This document shows, in pieces, positions 28,590 through 35,441 of a DNA stretch of 35,441 bases (its first letter is position 1; each line of letters opens with the position of its first letter). The DNA comes from Parvibaculaceae bacterium. Its GTDB lineage: Bacteria; Pseudomonadota; Alphaproteobacteria; Parvibaculales; Parvibaculaceae. Under the pieces are notes generated by a model. That model was not told the DNA's origin and ran no database searches. It was given only the letters and a program-made list of their open reading frames with translations. The position numbers were made by a program, and so were the translations under genes. Where the stretch lies: NCBI GenBank assembly GCA_029209985.1, contig JARGNZ010000026.1, positions 1 through 35,441 on the forward strand. Reading direction: 5' to 3'.

Positions 28590-28619
28590 AAGTTCAGAGG
28601 AAAAACCACAAAATCGTAA

Positions 28620-28647
28620 TTAGGAACAATTTGATGTTTTTTCCTAA
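28620..28647. promoter_or_regulatory. Short inverted repeat upstream of the mini rod-like gene
   Basis: TTAGGAA (28620-28626) and TTCCTAA (28641-28647) with a 14-base AT-rich spacer, about 35 bases before the ATG at 28682. It could be an operator or chance; no matching terminator T-run position. Confidence 0.3.
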
Positions 28648-28681
28648 ATACCATTTAAGGCCTAATCCGTAATGTCTCCTC

Positions 28682-29023
28682 ATGAAAACGGTGATGAACA
28701 CAGCCTTAGAAGGACTAAGTCGCGCTGCGGAACACGCAGAACGGGCAGCTTCAAGGATCACCAACACGTTTCAGGGGGCGGGCCACGCAGGCTCTGGGGG
28801 TCAAGATAGCACACCACCAAATTCCGCATTGCCCGCCCCCGCAATACCGTTCTCATCAAAACCCACAGGCATAAGCCATTTAGATGCTTTGATGCTGGAG
28901 CAAGACAGCCTGCCCGGTGCCATTGTGGAGCTGAAACAGGCCGAAACCGCCTATAAAGCCAGCGCAAAACTGATCCACGTCGCAGACGAAATGCAAGACG
29001 AGCTGCTCAAGGCGCTGGATTAA
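28682..29023 (+). CDS. Small flagellar rod-like protein (N- and C-terminal helix halves only)
   Basis: 113 residues. The start MKTVMNTALEGLSRAAEHAERAASRITNTF resembles the N-terminal helix of flagellar rod/hook proteins (ALSGL...AASNNIAN type). The end LPGAIVELKQAETAYKASAKLIHVADEMQDELLKALD resembles their C-terminal helix (SYEANVKVIKTADEMLGTLL type). Between them is only a Gly/Ser/Pro/Ala linker (about 31-65) where rod proteins carry globular domains. It would thus be a D0-only mini rod protein, or a protein that borrows the coiled-coil ends. No other flagellar gene is in the window, and no strong ribosome binding site is seen. Resemblance is from memory of family motifs, not a search. Confidence 0.6.
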   Translation: MKTVMNTALEGLSRAAEHAERAASRITNTFQGAGHAGSGGQDSTPPNSALPAPAIPFSSKPTGISHLDALMLEQDSLPGAIVELKQAETAYKASAKLIHVADEMQDELLKALD

Positions 29024-29047
29024 GGTTGCCTCAGGACAGGGCAAAAG

Positions 29048-29077
29048 ATGGATTACCGGAACAAGTCCGGTAATGAC
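29048..29077 (-). repeat. REP-like palindromic repeat, singlet
   Basis: ATTACCGGA-ACAAG-TCCGGTAAT flanked by ATGG and GAC, the same singlet form and orientation as 14637-14669. It lies between the mini rod-like gene and dapF, about 60 bases before the dapF start. Confidence 0.85.
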
Positions 29078-29139
29078 AGTTTTGGGCTCTCGTCGATCTC
29101 TTCTCTAGCAATTTCACCCAAAATGCGCATATAACGCCC

Positions 29140-30072
29140 ATGATGACTGATAATGCACACATATCGCGAAGTGACGCTGATGCGGACACGTACCCACAAA
29201 GCATCCCCTTTCTGAAAATGAACGGATTGGGCAATGATTTTGTGGTGATCGACGCACGCCATCTCACGCATAAGGGTGCCCCGTTCAAAATGACCCCCAC
29301 CCTTGCGGCCGCCATTGGCAACCGCGAGCACGGCATTGGCTGCGACCAATTGATCGTCATCTTGCCCGCCACCCATGGCGGCGCGGCCTTTATGGGCATT
29401 TGGAATACAGATGGGTCACGCGCAGAAGCTTGCGGCAATGCAACCCGCTGTGTGGGTGACTTACTGCTGCAAGAAACCCAAGATGACGCCGTGATGATCG
29501 AAACCATCGCCGGAGATTTAATCGCCGCAGCCGCCCCCGGCGCGATGATTACCGTCGACATGGGCGAACCACGATTAGAGTGGGATCAAATTCCACTGGC
29601 AGAAGAAATTCACGATACACGCGGCATCGAACTGCAAATTGGGCCGATCGACGCGCCAATTTTGCACACCCCCGCCGTGGTCAATGTCGGCAACCCCCAT
29701 GCGATCTTTTTTGTCGATGACATTGAAGGCTACAATTTGGAACAAGTTGGCCCGCTGCTCGAAAACCATCCGATGTTTCCCGAACGCGCCAACATTTCCC
29801 TTGCCCAAATTTTAGCGCCCGATCACATTCGCCTCAAAGTATGGGAGCGCGGCGTGGGCCTGACCCTTGCCTGTGGCACCGCAGCTTGCGCGACGATTGT
29901 TGCCGCCGTGCGTAAAAACCTAAGCGATCGCCAAGCTCGTGTTTCCTTGCCCGGCGGCGACCTCTATATGGCGTGGAATGAGGATGACAATCACATCTAT
30001 ATGACCGGCCCGACATCATTGGATTACGAAGGAAGCATCAGCCCGCAAGAGCTGCTTGCGCGAAACCAATGA
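29140..30072 (+). CDS. dapF: Diaminopimelate epimerase
   Basis: Interconverts LL- and meso-diaminopimelate for peptidoglycan and lysine. 310 residues from the first ATG. The family core starts FLKMNGLGNDFVVID (24-38), so the first 23 residues are an unusual polar extension (DNAHISRSDADADTYPQ). ATGs at 29143 and 29218 are alternatives, and no strong ribosome binding site decides. The two catalytic cysteines are Cys98 in ACGNATRCVGD and Cys245 in ACGTAACATIV. VNVGNPHAIFFVDD and ERGVGLTLACG are family motifs. The stop overlaps the mtaB start (ATGA), starting a dapF-mtaB-ftsY operon. Confidence 0.96.
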   Translation: MMTDNAHISRSDADADTYPQSIPFLKMNGLGNDFVVIDARHLTHKGAPFKMTPTLAAAIGNREHGIGCDQLIVILPATHGGAAFMGIWNTDGSRAEACGNATRCVGDLLLQETQDDAVMIETIAGDLIAAAAPGAMITVDMGEPRLEWDQIPLAEEIHDTRGIELQIGPIDAPILHTPAVVNVGNPHAIFFVDDIEGYNLEQVGPLLENHPMFPERANISLAQILAPDHIRLKVWERGVGLTLACGTAACATIVAAVRKNLSDRQARVSLPGGDLYMAWNEDDNHIYMTGPTSLDYEGSISPQELLARNQ

Positions 30073-31370
30073 GCACGCCCAGCGAGACGCCAACCCCTCT
30101 GGAAATAAAAGAGGATCAAGACGGTCCAAAGTTTCTAACCTTTGGCTGCCGCCTCAACACCTACGAATCTGAAGTGATGCGCGACCACACCAAAGGCGTT
30201 GGCTTAGACAATGCGGTGATCGTCAACACCTGCGCCGTCACCAATGAAGCTGTGCGCCAAGCCCGCCAAGCAATCCGGCGCGCCCGGCGCGAAACTCCAA
30301 ACGCCCGCATCATTGTTACAGGCTGCGCCGCCCAAATTGATCCTGATAGCTTTGCCAAAATGGACGAAGTGGACGCTGTGCTGGGCAATGAAGAAAAGCT
30401 GCAAGCCAACAGCTTTCTTAAACTTGCCAACGGCCAAAACGAAAAAGTACGCGTCAACGACATCATGTCCGTGACCGAAACTGCCGGTCACTTGGTGCAA
30501 GGCATGGAAGGCCGCGCCCGCGCCTTTGTGCAAATTCAAAATGGCTGCGACCACCGCTGCACCTTCTGTATCATTCCTTATGGCCGGGGCAATTCACGCT
30601 CAGTGCCAGCAGGCGAAGTGGTGACACAAATTCGCGCCCTTGTAGAAAATGGCTACAATGAAGTGGTCCTAACAGGAGTTGATATTACCTCCTACGGCGC
30701 AGACCTACCGGGCACCCCCTCCTTGGGCAATCTATGCACACGGGTGTTAAAACTGATCCCAGAGCTCACACGCCTGCGCCTCTCCTCCATCGATTCCATT
30801 GAAGCCGATCCGGCCTTGATGCGCTTGATCGCTGAAGAAGAAAGACTGATGCCGCATTTGCATTTGTCGCTACAGGCCGGTGACAATATGATTTTGAAAC
30901 GCATGAAACGCCGCCACACCCGCGAGGACGCGATTGCCTTCTGCCAAGAAGCCCGCGCCTTACGCCCGGACATGGTGTTTGGTGCTGACATCATTGCAGG
31001 CTTCCCAACCGAAACAGAAGAGATGTTTGAAAACTCTCTGCGGCTGGTGGAAGAATGCGACCTCACATGGCTGCACGTCTTCCCCTATTCAGCCCGCCCC
31101 GGCACCCCCGCCGCCCGGATGCCCCAAGTGGATGGCCGCGCCATCAAAGAGCGCGCCACCCGCCTGCGCACCAAAGGGGCTCAAGCGCTCAGCGCCCACC
31201 TAGACCTCATTCAAAACACCACCCAATCTGTCTTGGTTGAAAAACCCGGCATTGGCCGCACCCGCCACTTCACCCCAGTGCATTTCACAGGGGCAGGCGA
31301 GGCAGGCAAATTGATCACTGTGGCCATTTCCGACAAAACCGACACTGTTCTAAAGGGAGCCGCCGTCTAA
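30069..31370 (+). CDS. mtaB: tRNA t6A37 methylthiotransferase MtaB
   Basis: Radical-SAM enzyme that adds a methylthio group to t6A37 of tRNAs to give ms2t6A. 433 residues. The UPF0004 domain has cluster Cys27 (FGCRLNTYES), Cys55 (VNTCAVT) and Cys86 (VTGCAAQ); the radical SAM cluster is C160-x3-C164-x2-C167 (CDHRCTFC). Further motifs are LSSIDS, HLHLSLQAG and IAGFPTETEEMFENS. The C-terminal TRAM-like part ends HFTPVHFTG. FGCRLN and the short loops favour MtaB over MiaB. It overlaps dapF by four bases and abuts ftsY with no spacer. Confidence 0.95.
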   Translation: MSTPSETPTPLEIKEDQDGPKFLTFGCRLNTYESEVMRDHTKGVGLDNAVIVNTCAVTNEAVRQARQAIRRARRETPNARIIVTGCAAQIDPDSFAKMDEVDAVLGNEEKLQANSFLKLANGQNEKVRVNDIMSVTETAGHLVQGMEGRARAFVQIQNGCDHRCTFCIIPYGRGNSRSVPAGEVVTQIRALVENGYNEVVLTGVDITSYGADLPGTPSLGNLCTRVLKLIPELTRLRLSSIDSIEADPALMRLIAEEERLMPHLHLSLQAGDNMILKRMKRRHTREDAIAFCQEARALRPDMVFGADIIAGFPTETEEMFENSLRLVEECDLTWLHVFPYSARPGTPAARMPQVDGRAIKERATRLRTKGAQALSAHLDLIQNTTQSVLVEKPGIGRTRHFTPVHFTGAGEAGKLITVAISDKTDTVLKGAAV

Positions 31371-32375
31371 ATGAGCGACCCAAACACACCAAATGATCCC
31401 GCCGTGTCCGCCGAAGAGGCACCAAAGAAACGATCTTTTTTCAAACGGATGAAAGAAGGCTTTAGCCGTTCTACCAAAGCACTTGGGGACGGCATTACCG
31501 GCATTTTCACCAAACGCAAATTAGACGCCGACACCCTGCAAGAACTTGAAGACTTGTTGATCCAATCGGACATGGGCGTCGATATGGCGGTGAACATAAC
31601 CGAAGCCTTGGCCAAAGACCGCTTTGATAAAGAAGTCTCCCCTGACGAAATTCGTACATTTTTGGCAAACGAAATCACCAAGGTGATGACCCCGATCGCC
31701 AAACCACTGGACGTTGCAACCGGCCCCACCCCCTTTATTTTATTAATGGTGGGCGTAAATGGCGCAGGGAAGACCACAACCATCGGCAAAATTGCCGCCA
31801 AACTACGCACAGAAGGCAAGTCGGTGATGTTGGCCGCAGGCGATACATTTCGCGCGGCTGCCATAGACCAACTCAAAGTATGGGGCGAGCGCGTTGGGGC
31901 ATCGGTTGTCACAACTCAGGTGGGGGCAGATGCCGCCAGCCTTGCTTATCAGGCGATTGAACGCGCACGCGCCGAAAACATCGACGTTTTGATGATTGAT
32001 ACCGCTGGCCGCTTGCAAAACAAGTCTGAGTTGATGGACGAATTACGCAAAGTTGTGCGGGTGATTAAAAAGCTTGAACCTGATGCACCCCACGCCTGCT
32101 TACTTGTGCTCGACGCCACAACAGGCCAGAACGCAATCAATCAGGTTGAAGTTTTCAAAGACACCGCAGGCGTAACCGGACTGGTGATGACCAAGCTAGA
32201 TGGCACCGCCCGGGGCGGCATTTTGGTCGCCCTCGCCCGCCGTTTTGGCCTGCCAGTGCATATGATCGGCGTGGGAGAAGGGGCAGATGACCTGCAAACC
32301 TTCAACGCCCACGAGTATGCCATGGCCCTAACCGGCAGCGTAACCGAGCAAACACCCGCATCAGAAAATTCTTGA
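31371..32375 (+). CDS. ftsY: Signal recognition particle receptor FtsY
   Basis: SRP receptor GTPase, membrane-associated, that pairs with Ffh. 334 residues. A short acidic/basic N-terminal segment (1-45, including KKRSFFKRMKEGFSRSTKAL, an amphipathic membrane-binding helix) replaces the long A domain of E. coli FtsY. The NG domain has GVNGAGKTT (128-136), DTFRAAAIDQL (158-168), MIDTAGRLQNKSEL (208-221) and TKLDGTARGG (274-283). The ATG follows the mtaB TAA directly. The ribosome binding site must lie inside mtaB, so coupling is likely. Confidence 0.98.
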   Translation: MSDPNTPNDPAVSAEEAPKKRSFFKRMKEGFSRSTKALGDGITGIFTKRKLDADTLQELEDLLIQSDMGVDMAVNITEALAKDRFDKEVSPDEIRTFLANEITKVMTPIAKPLDVATGPTPFILLMVGVNGAGKTTTIGKIAAKLRTEGKSVMLAAGDTFRAAAIDQLKVWGERVGASVVTTQVGADAASLAYQAIERARAENIDVLMIDTAGRLQNKSELMDELRKVVRVIKKLEPDAPHACLLVLDATTGQNAINQVEVFKDTAGVTGLVMTKLDGTARGGILVALARRFGLPVHMIGVGEGADDLQTFNAHEYAMALTGSVTEQTPASENS

Positions 32376-32431
32376 GTAGATATTAAGTACCACGACATAA
32401 CCGATCACCCCTAGCCGACGTAGGAAAACAG

Positions 32432-33088
32432 ATGAGTAACGCGCAAGACGATACCACCAAGCAAAAGTCTGGCATGTCCTCTAGTCAATGGCTAAAAATG
32501 GCCCTTGAAGTAGGACCCCTTGCCGTCTTCTTTTTGCTCAATGCCTACGCCGGTGACATTGTCGGCGCGCCTAAAGATCAAAACATCTTTTACGCAACAG
32601 GGGGCTTTATGATTGCCATCGCCCTCTCCCTCTCCGTGTCATACGCGCTCCACAAAACGCTCCCCATTATGCCAATCGTGACGGCCGTCTTCGTCTTTGT
32701 CTTTGGGGGCCTCACGCTCTATTTGCAAGACGAACAATTCATCAAACTCAAACCCACCATTGCCAACCTGTTTTTTGCCTCTGCCTTATTGGGTGGCTTG
32801 GCAGCAGGCAAGCCCACGATGAAGGTGTTATTTGACGGGGCCTTTCGACTAACCGACCAGGGATGGCGCATTCTAACCTTCCGCTGGGGGCTGTTCTTTT
32901 TGCTTCTTGCCCTTCTCAACGAAATTGTGTGGCGTAATTTCACGACCGATCAATGGGTAGATTTCAAAGTCTTTGGCCTGATGCCGCTGACAATGGTGTT
33001 TGCGATGGCCCAATTAGGCGTCATATCCAAACATGCGTTAGAAGACGACACCGCTTCCAAACACCCCACCCAAAAAAGTGACGACTGA
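32432..33088 (+). CDS. yciB: Inner membrane septation-type protein YciB
   Basis: 218-residue membrane protein of the YciB/IspZ family, linked to septation and envelope synthesis. The N-terminal cytoplasmic stretch (1-20) is followed by ALEVGPLAVFFLLNAYAG and about five hydrophobic segments. Diagnostic motifs are LYLQDEQFIKLKPTIANLFFA, GWRILTFRWGLFFLLLALLNEIVWR and WVDFKVFGLMPLT. It follows ftsY by 56 bases, on the same strand, a frequent alphaproteobacterial order. It converges on the Nudix gene with a single base between stops. Confidence 0.93.
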   Translation: MSNAQDDTTKQKSGMSSSQWLKMALEVGPLAVFFLLNAYAGDIVGAPKDQNIFYATGGFMIAIALSLSVSYALHKTLPIMPIVTAVFVFVFGGLTLYLQDEQFIKLKPTIANLFFASALLGGLAAGKPTMKVLFDGAFRLTDQGWRILTFRWGLFFLLLALLNEIVWRNFTTDQWVDFKVFGLMPLTMVFAMAQLGVISKHALEDDTASKHPTQKSDD

Positions 33089-33089
33089 C

Positions 33090-33674
33090 TTATACTTTTT
33101 TGAGACCGCGTAGAATATCCATCGCATCATCTTCACTCGGATGTGGATTGGTGAAGGGGGTGAAATGCGACTGATGTATGACACTTTTATATTGATTGAG
33201 CGCCCAGATCACACTTGGAAAGGCTAAGTCCTGCCAAGGGATATCTTCCCACGCAAATAAGCCTACCTCTAAACTTTCCATACCCGGAGAAAATTCAGGC
33301 GTCACCAATTCCGCACGATACATGATGTGAACTTGAGAAATATGCGTAACGTTATAAAGCGCTAGCATATCGCCAATGCGGATGTCGGCATTAGCCTCTT
33401 CAAAAGCCTCTCGTTTGGCCCCTTCCTGTGTCGTTTCATTCTGCTCCATGAACCCAGCCGGCAATGTCCAATACCCCCGACGTGGCTCAATCGCCCGTCT
33501 GCACAAGAGAATTTTGCCACCATGCGCCACAACAGAACCCACAATAATTTTTGGATTCACGTAATGAACAAACTCACAATGATCGCACACAGCCCGAGAC
33601 ATCTCGTCGCCCTCAGGCACCTTATCTGAAAAAGATACACCTAAAGTTTCAGTACCTTTTGGTTCATCAGACAT
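33090..33674 (-). CDS. Nudix hydrolase
   Basis: 194 residues. The Nudix box GX5EX7REUXEEXGU is present at 74-96 (GFMEQNETTQEGAKREAFEEANA) with Asn in place of the final Gly, a variant seen in this subgroup. Before it, CDHCEFVHYVNPKIIVGSVV (30-49) looks like a zinc-ribbon remnant with two cysteines as in NADH-pyrophosphatase-like Nudix proteins. GGGAGGG six bases before the ATG at 33674 supports this start. The substrate (NADH, ADP-ribose or another nucleoside diphosphate) cannot be told from sequence. Confidence 0.92.
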   Translation of the reverse strand: MSDEPKGTETLGVSFSDKVPEGDEMSRAVCDHCEFVHYVNPKIIVGSVVAHGGKILLCRRAIEPRRGYWTLPAGFMEQNETTQEGAKREAFEEANADIRIGDMLALYNVTHISQVHIMYRAELVTPEFSPGMESLEVGLFAWEDIPWQDLAFPSVIWALNQYKSVIHQSHFTPFTNPHPSEDDAMDILRGLKKV

Positions 33675-34033
33675 ATATTCCCTCCCTTTACGCAGCTACG
33701 CACGCCTTACAATCTACCCACACCGCCCCAACGTGGCCATCAACACTACAGCAGTCATCCGAACACGGAACGTCACCAATCCATGCCTGTTTTTGTGCGA
33801 AGTGCCTATAAATTACCCATCTAGGGAAATCTTCCGGCCACAGAGCGTGATCCCAAGTTTATACTTGGCTTATCGCCTTCAAATCTATAAGAGTTTCGCA
33901 TACATGAATTTTATTGAACCGTTACGTTCATAAATTCGATCTGGGAGTAAGGCTGCTCTTCGATCTTTTAACAATCGTACCAGGCGCAGCATGTGTCCTC
34001 TGCAATGTCGCGTCGATTGGAGGACTATAAGAA
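33675..34033. other. Intergenic region between Nudix and MarR-type genes
   Basis: 359 bases, AT-richer than the coding parts, divergent promoters expected for both genes. The short frame 33733-33933 has no ribosome binding site and no recognisable product. A small GAAC/GTTC inverted repeat lies near 33917. No other structure seen. Confidence 0.45.
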
Positions 34034-34720
34034 ATGGCTCGTACCGCCAATAGTTTTGATCTTGATAAATCCCTAAGTCACCTTCTACGCCGCACTCAGC
34101 AATACGCGTATGACCTCTTTACCCAAAACCTCAGCAAGACAGACCTGACCCCACGCCAGTTCGTGGTTCTATTGGCCGTCTCTGAAGAAGAAGGCTTGAG
34201 CCAGACCGATTTGGTAAACCGTACAGGTATCGATCGCTCCACACTCGCCGACATGATCAGCCGTATGATTAAGCGCGGCCTTTTGGCGCGCCAACGTACC
34301 GCACAAGATGCCCGTGCAAATTCAGTGCGCCTAACCGCTGCAGGCCGTAAAGCCCTCAACAGCGCACAGCCAAAAGCCGGTGCTGCTGAAGAAACACTTT
34401 TGGCCCTGATCCCAAAAACAGTGCAAAAAGACCTGATCCGCACCTTAAGCCAGCTTTCAAACGCTGTGCAAGCGGCAAAACAAGAAGCTGACATTGCCCC
34501 GGCCCGCAAAACAGCGGCCAAAAAGGCTCCAGCGAAAAAAGCACCTGCCAAGAAAGCCGCGCCAAAAAAGACTGTCGCCAAAAAAGCCGCAGTGAAAAAG
34601 AAAGTCGCTGCGAAAAAAGCACCTGCCAAGAAAGCGGCCCCAAAAAAGGCAGCCGCTAAAAAGCCTGCAGCAAAAAAGACAGCGGCCAAAAAAGCCCCTG
34701 CAAGAAAAGCTAAGCGCTAA
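34034..34720 (+). CDS. MarR-family regulator with histone-H1-like Lys/Ala-rich tail
   Basis: 228 residues. Residues 1-150 form a MarR winged-helix protein: [20 protein letters not shown] (dimer helix), [67 protein letters not shown] (wing with DxR). Residues 157-228 are an unbroken Lys/Ala/Pro tail of repeated AKKAPAKKA-type units, like eukaryotic and chlamydial/Bordetella histone-H1-like proteins. A 72-residue tail of this kind should give strong non-specific DNA binding. GGAGGA lies about eight bases before the ATG. No neighbour suggests a target. A strong terminator follows. Confidence 0.9.
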   Translation: MARTANSFDLDKSLSHLLRRTQQYAYDLFTQNLSKTDLTPRQFVVLLAVSEEEGLSQTDLVNRTGIDRSTLADMISRMIKRGLLARQRTAQDARANSVRLTAAGRKALNSAQPKAGAAEETLLALIPKTVQKDLIRTLSQLSNAVQAAKQEADIAPARKTAAKKAPAKKAPAKKAAPKKTVAKKAAVKKKVAAKKAPAKKAAPKKAAAKKPAAKKTAAKKAPARKAKR

Positions 34721-34742
34721 GCACTCCACGACATAAACGACC

Positions 34743-34771
34743 AAACGCCGCCTGTACATCAGGCGGCGTTT
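34743..34771. terminator. Bidirectional terminator between MarR-type gene and unknown gene
   Basis: A perfect 12-bp stem AAACGCCGCCTG (34743-34754) and CAGGCGGCGTTT (34760-34771), loop TACAT, T-run on the plus side and A-run on the left. It is 22 bases after the MarR stop and 34 bases from the convergent gene. Confidence 0.88.
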
Positions 34772-34805
34772 TGGTAAGTGCTTAAAAAACGACGAGGGGC
34801 TGACC

Positions 34806-35252
34806 CTAAACAGAAATATCCAAAATACTGCCGGGACGCTGAAGCGGGGCTTCACTCTCTTGCCCAGCACGCACATGAGCGAAGGGCGCTTCACGGCGCA
34901 AAGAAGCCACCGGCTCTGATCCCGGCGCAGTTTTGGCAAGCGCCTCAGCCGCATCGGCCTCAGCAACCAAAGAAACAAATTCAACCGAGCTTGGGGCTTG
35001 CGCGTTCGACACCGATTGCGACGGCGTCACCTCATGCGCGGACCGTGTTGCATGAGCCTCCTCAAGCTCACGCGCCATGCGCTGGGCTTCCGCACTGATC
35101 TCAATTTTGACAGCCGCATCTTGCGCCCGCACATCGCGCGACGGACGCGGCACATCTCTCTGCTCAGCGCTCTTTTGATAAGCCTGAGTGGTCTGCGTGC
35201 GCATTGATTGGAGCTGCGCCAACAATTGAGGGGAAATAGTGTCGGTGTTCAT
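34806..35252 (-). CDS. Hypothetical protein with conserved-looking C-terminus
   Basis: 148 residues, polar and Ala/Glu/Ser-rich, with no membrane segment or signal peptide. The N-terminus (LLAQLQSMRTQTTQAYQ) and the stretch VKIEISAEAQRMARELEEAH are helical; the middle (about 75-125) is probably disordered; the end PGSILDISV is compact and hydrophobic. Two-ended architecture with a short C-terminal tag suggests an adaptor or export-type protein, but no family is recognised. No strong ribosome binding site seen. It converges on the MarR-type gene. Confidence 0.5.
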   Translation of the reverse strand: MNTDTISPQLLAQLQSMRTQTTQAYQKSAEQRDVPRPSRDVRAQDAAVKIEISAEAQRMARELEEAHATRSAHEVTPSQSVSNAQAPSSVEFVSLVAEADAAEALAKTAPGSEPVASLRREAPFAHVRAGQESEAPLQRPGSILDISV

Positions 35253-35441
35253 TGCGAAAAACCATCAGAGCCATTGACGCCAAGCGAAAGGCATCTGGTA
35301 ACCTTTCAGAAACCATAATGAAAGCCTATGGCTAACAGACCCTTAACAAAGGCCATAGACTGGGCACATTTTTCCTAGTGCTCGCTCTGTGAACGCTCAA
35401 AATCCAAAATCAAGAGCCAGAAGCTGTAGGAGCAGAAGCTG

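Noticed and set aside
34096-34689. Long antisense open frame opposite the MarR-type gene
   Set aside because: It is a composition effect: the Lys/Ala tail read backwards gives Phe/Ala/Leu runs. The sense frame has a clear domain and ribosome binding site.

Overview
This window is a compact stretch of an alphaproteobacterial chromosome of moderate GC content. The placement rests on gene order: mdh-sucCD-sucA, sdhCDAB, ffh-rpsP-rimM-trmD-rplS followed by leuCD-leuB-asd, and dapF-mtaB-ftsY. It also rests on an Ala/Glu-rich tail on ribosomal protein S16, a (3S)-malyl-CoA thioesterase-like gene beside a mesaconyl-CoA hydratase-like gene, and abundant small palindromic intergenic repeats. I cannot name the genus from sequence alone. 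No phage, transposase, rRNA, tRNA, CRISPR array or defence island was seen.

Layout. Bases 1-4634 (minus strand) hold TCA-cycle genes: the 5' part of sucA cut by the window edge, then sucD, sucC and mdh. A divergent lipoprotein gene of unknown function follows (about 5.1-5.85 kb). Next come zapE and mmsA (minus), a divergent alpha/beta-hydrolase-like gene lacking the nucleophile serine, and two small unknown genes near 10-10.7 kb. sdhCDAB lies at 10.9-14.3 kb (minus). The 14.7-18.6 kb region holds a mesaconyl-CoA hydratase-like gene, a TfoX-N protein, a malyl-CoA thioesterase/lyase-like gene and a pyridoxal kinase, separated by repeats. Bases 18.8-27.5 kb (minus) form a long biosynthesis and translation block: ffh, rpsP, rimM, trmD, rplS, leuC, leuD, leuB, asd. 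Bases 27.7-29.1 kb are a repeat-rich patch with a GIY-YIG nuclease gene and a small flagellar-rod-like protein. From 29.1 kb dapF, mtaB, ftsY and yciB run on the plus strand. The end holds a Nudix hydrolase, a MarR regulator with a histone-H1-like tail, and an unknown protein.

How the genes work together. sucA, sucCD, sdhCDAB and mdh cover most of the TCA cycle from 2-oxoglutarate to oxaloacetate. The hydratase and malyl-CoA gene would feed C4 acids into it from the ethylmalonyl-CoA pathway, and mmsA makes propionyl-CoA. asd and dapF serve lysine/diaminopimelate synthesis, leuBCD makes leucine, and ffh and ftsY are the two SRP GTPases placed divergently.

Least explained items: a REPIN-like family (six head-to-head doublets and two singlets), the GIY-YIG gene lying between two related doublets with its stop codon at a repeat edge, the MarR-H1 fusion, the serine-less hydrolase, the RimM tail, the mini rod-like protein, and strong hairpins in the suc and sdh leaders.
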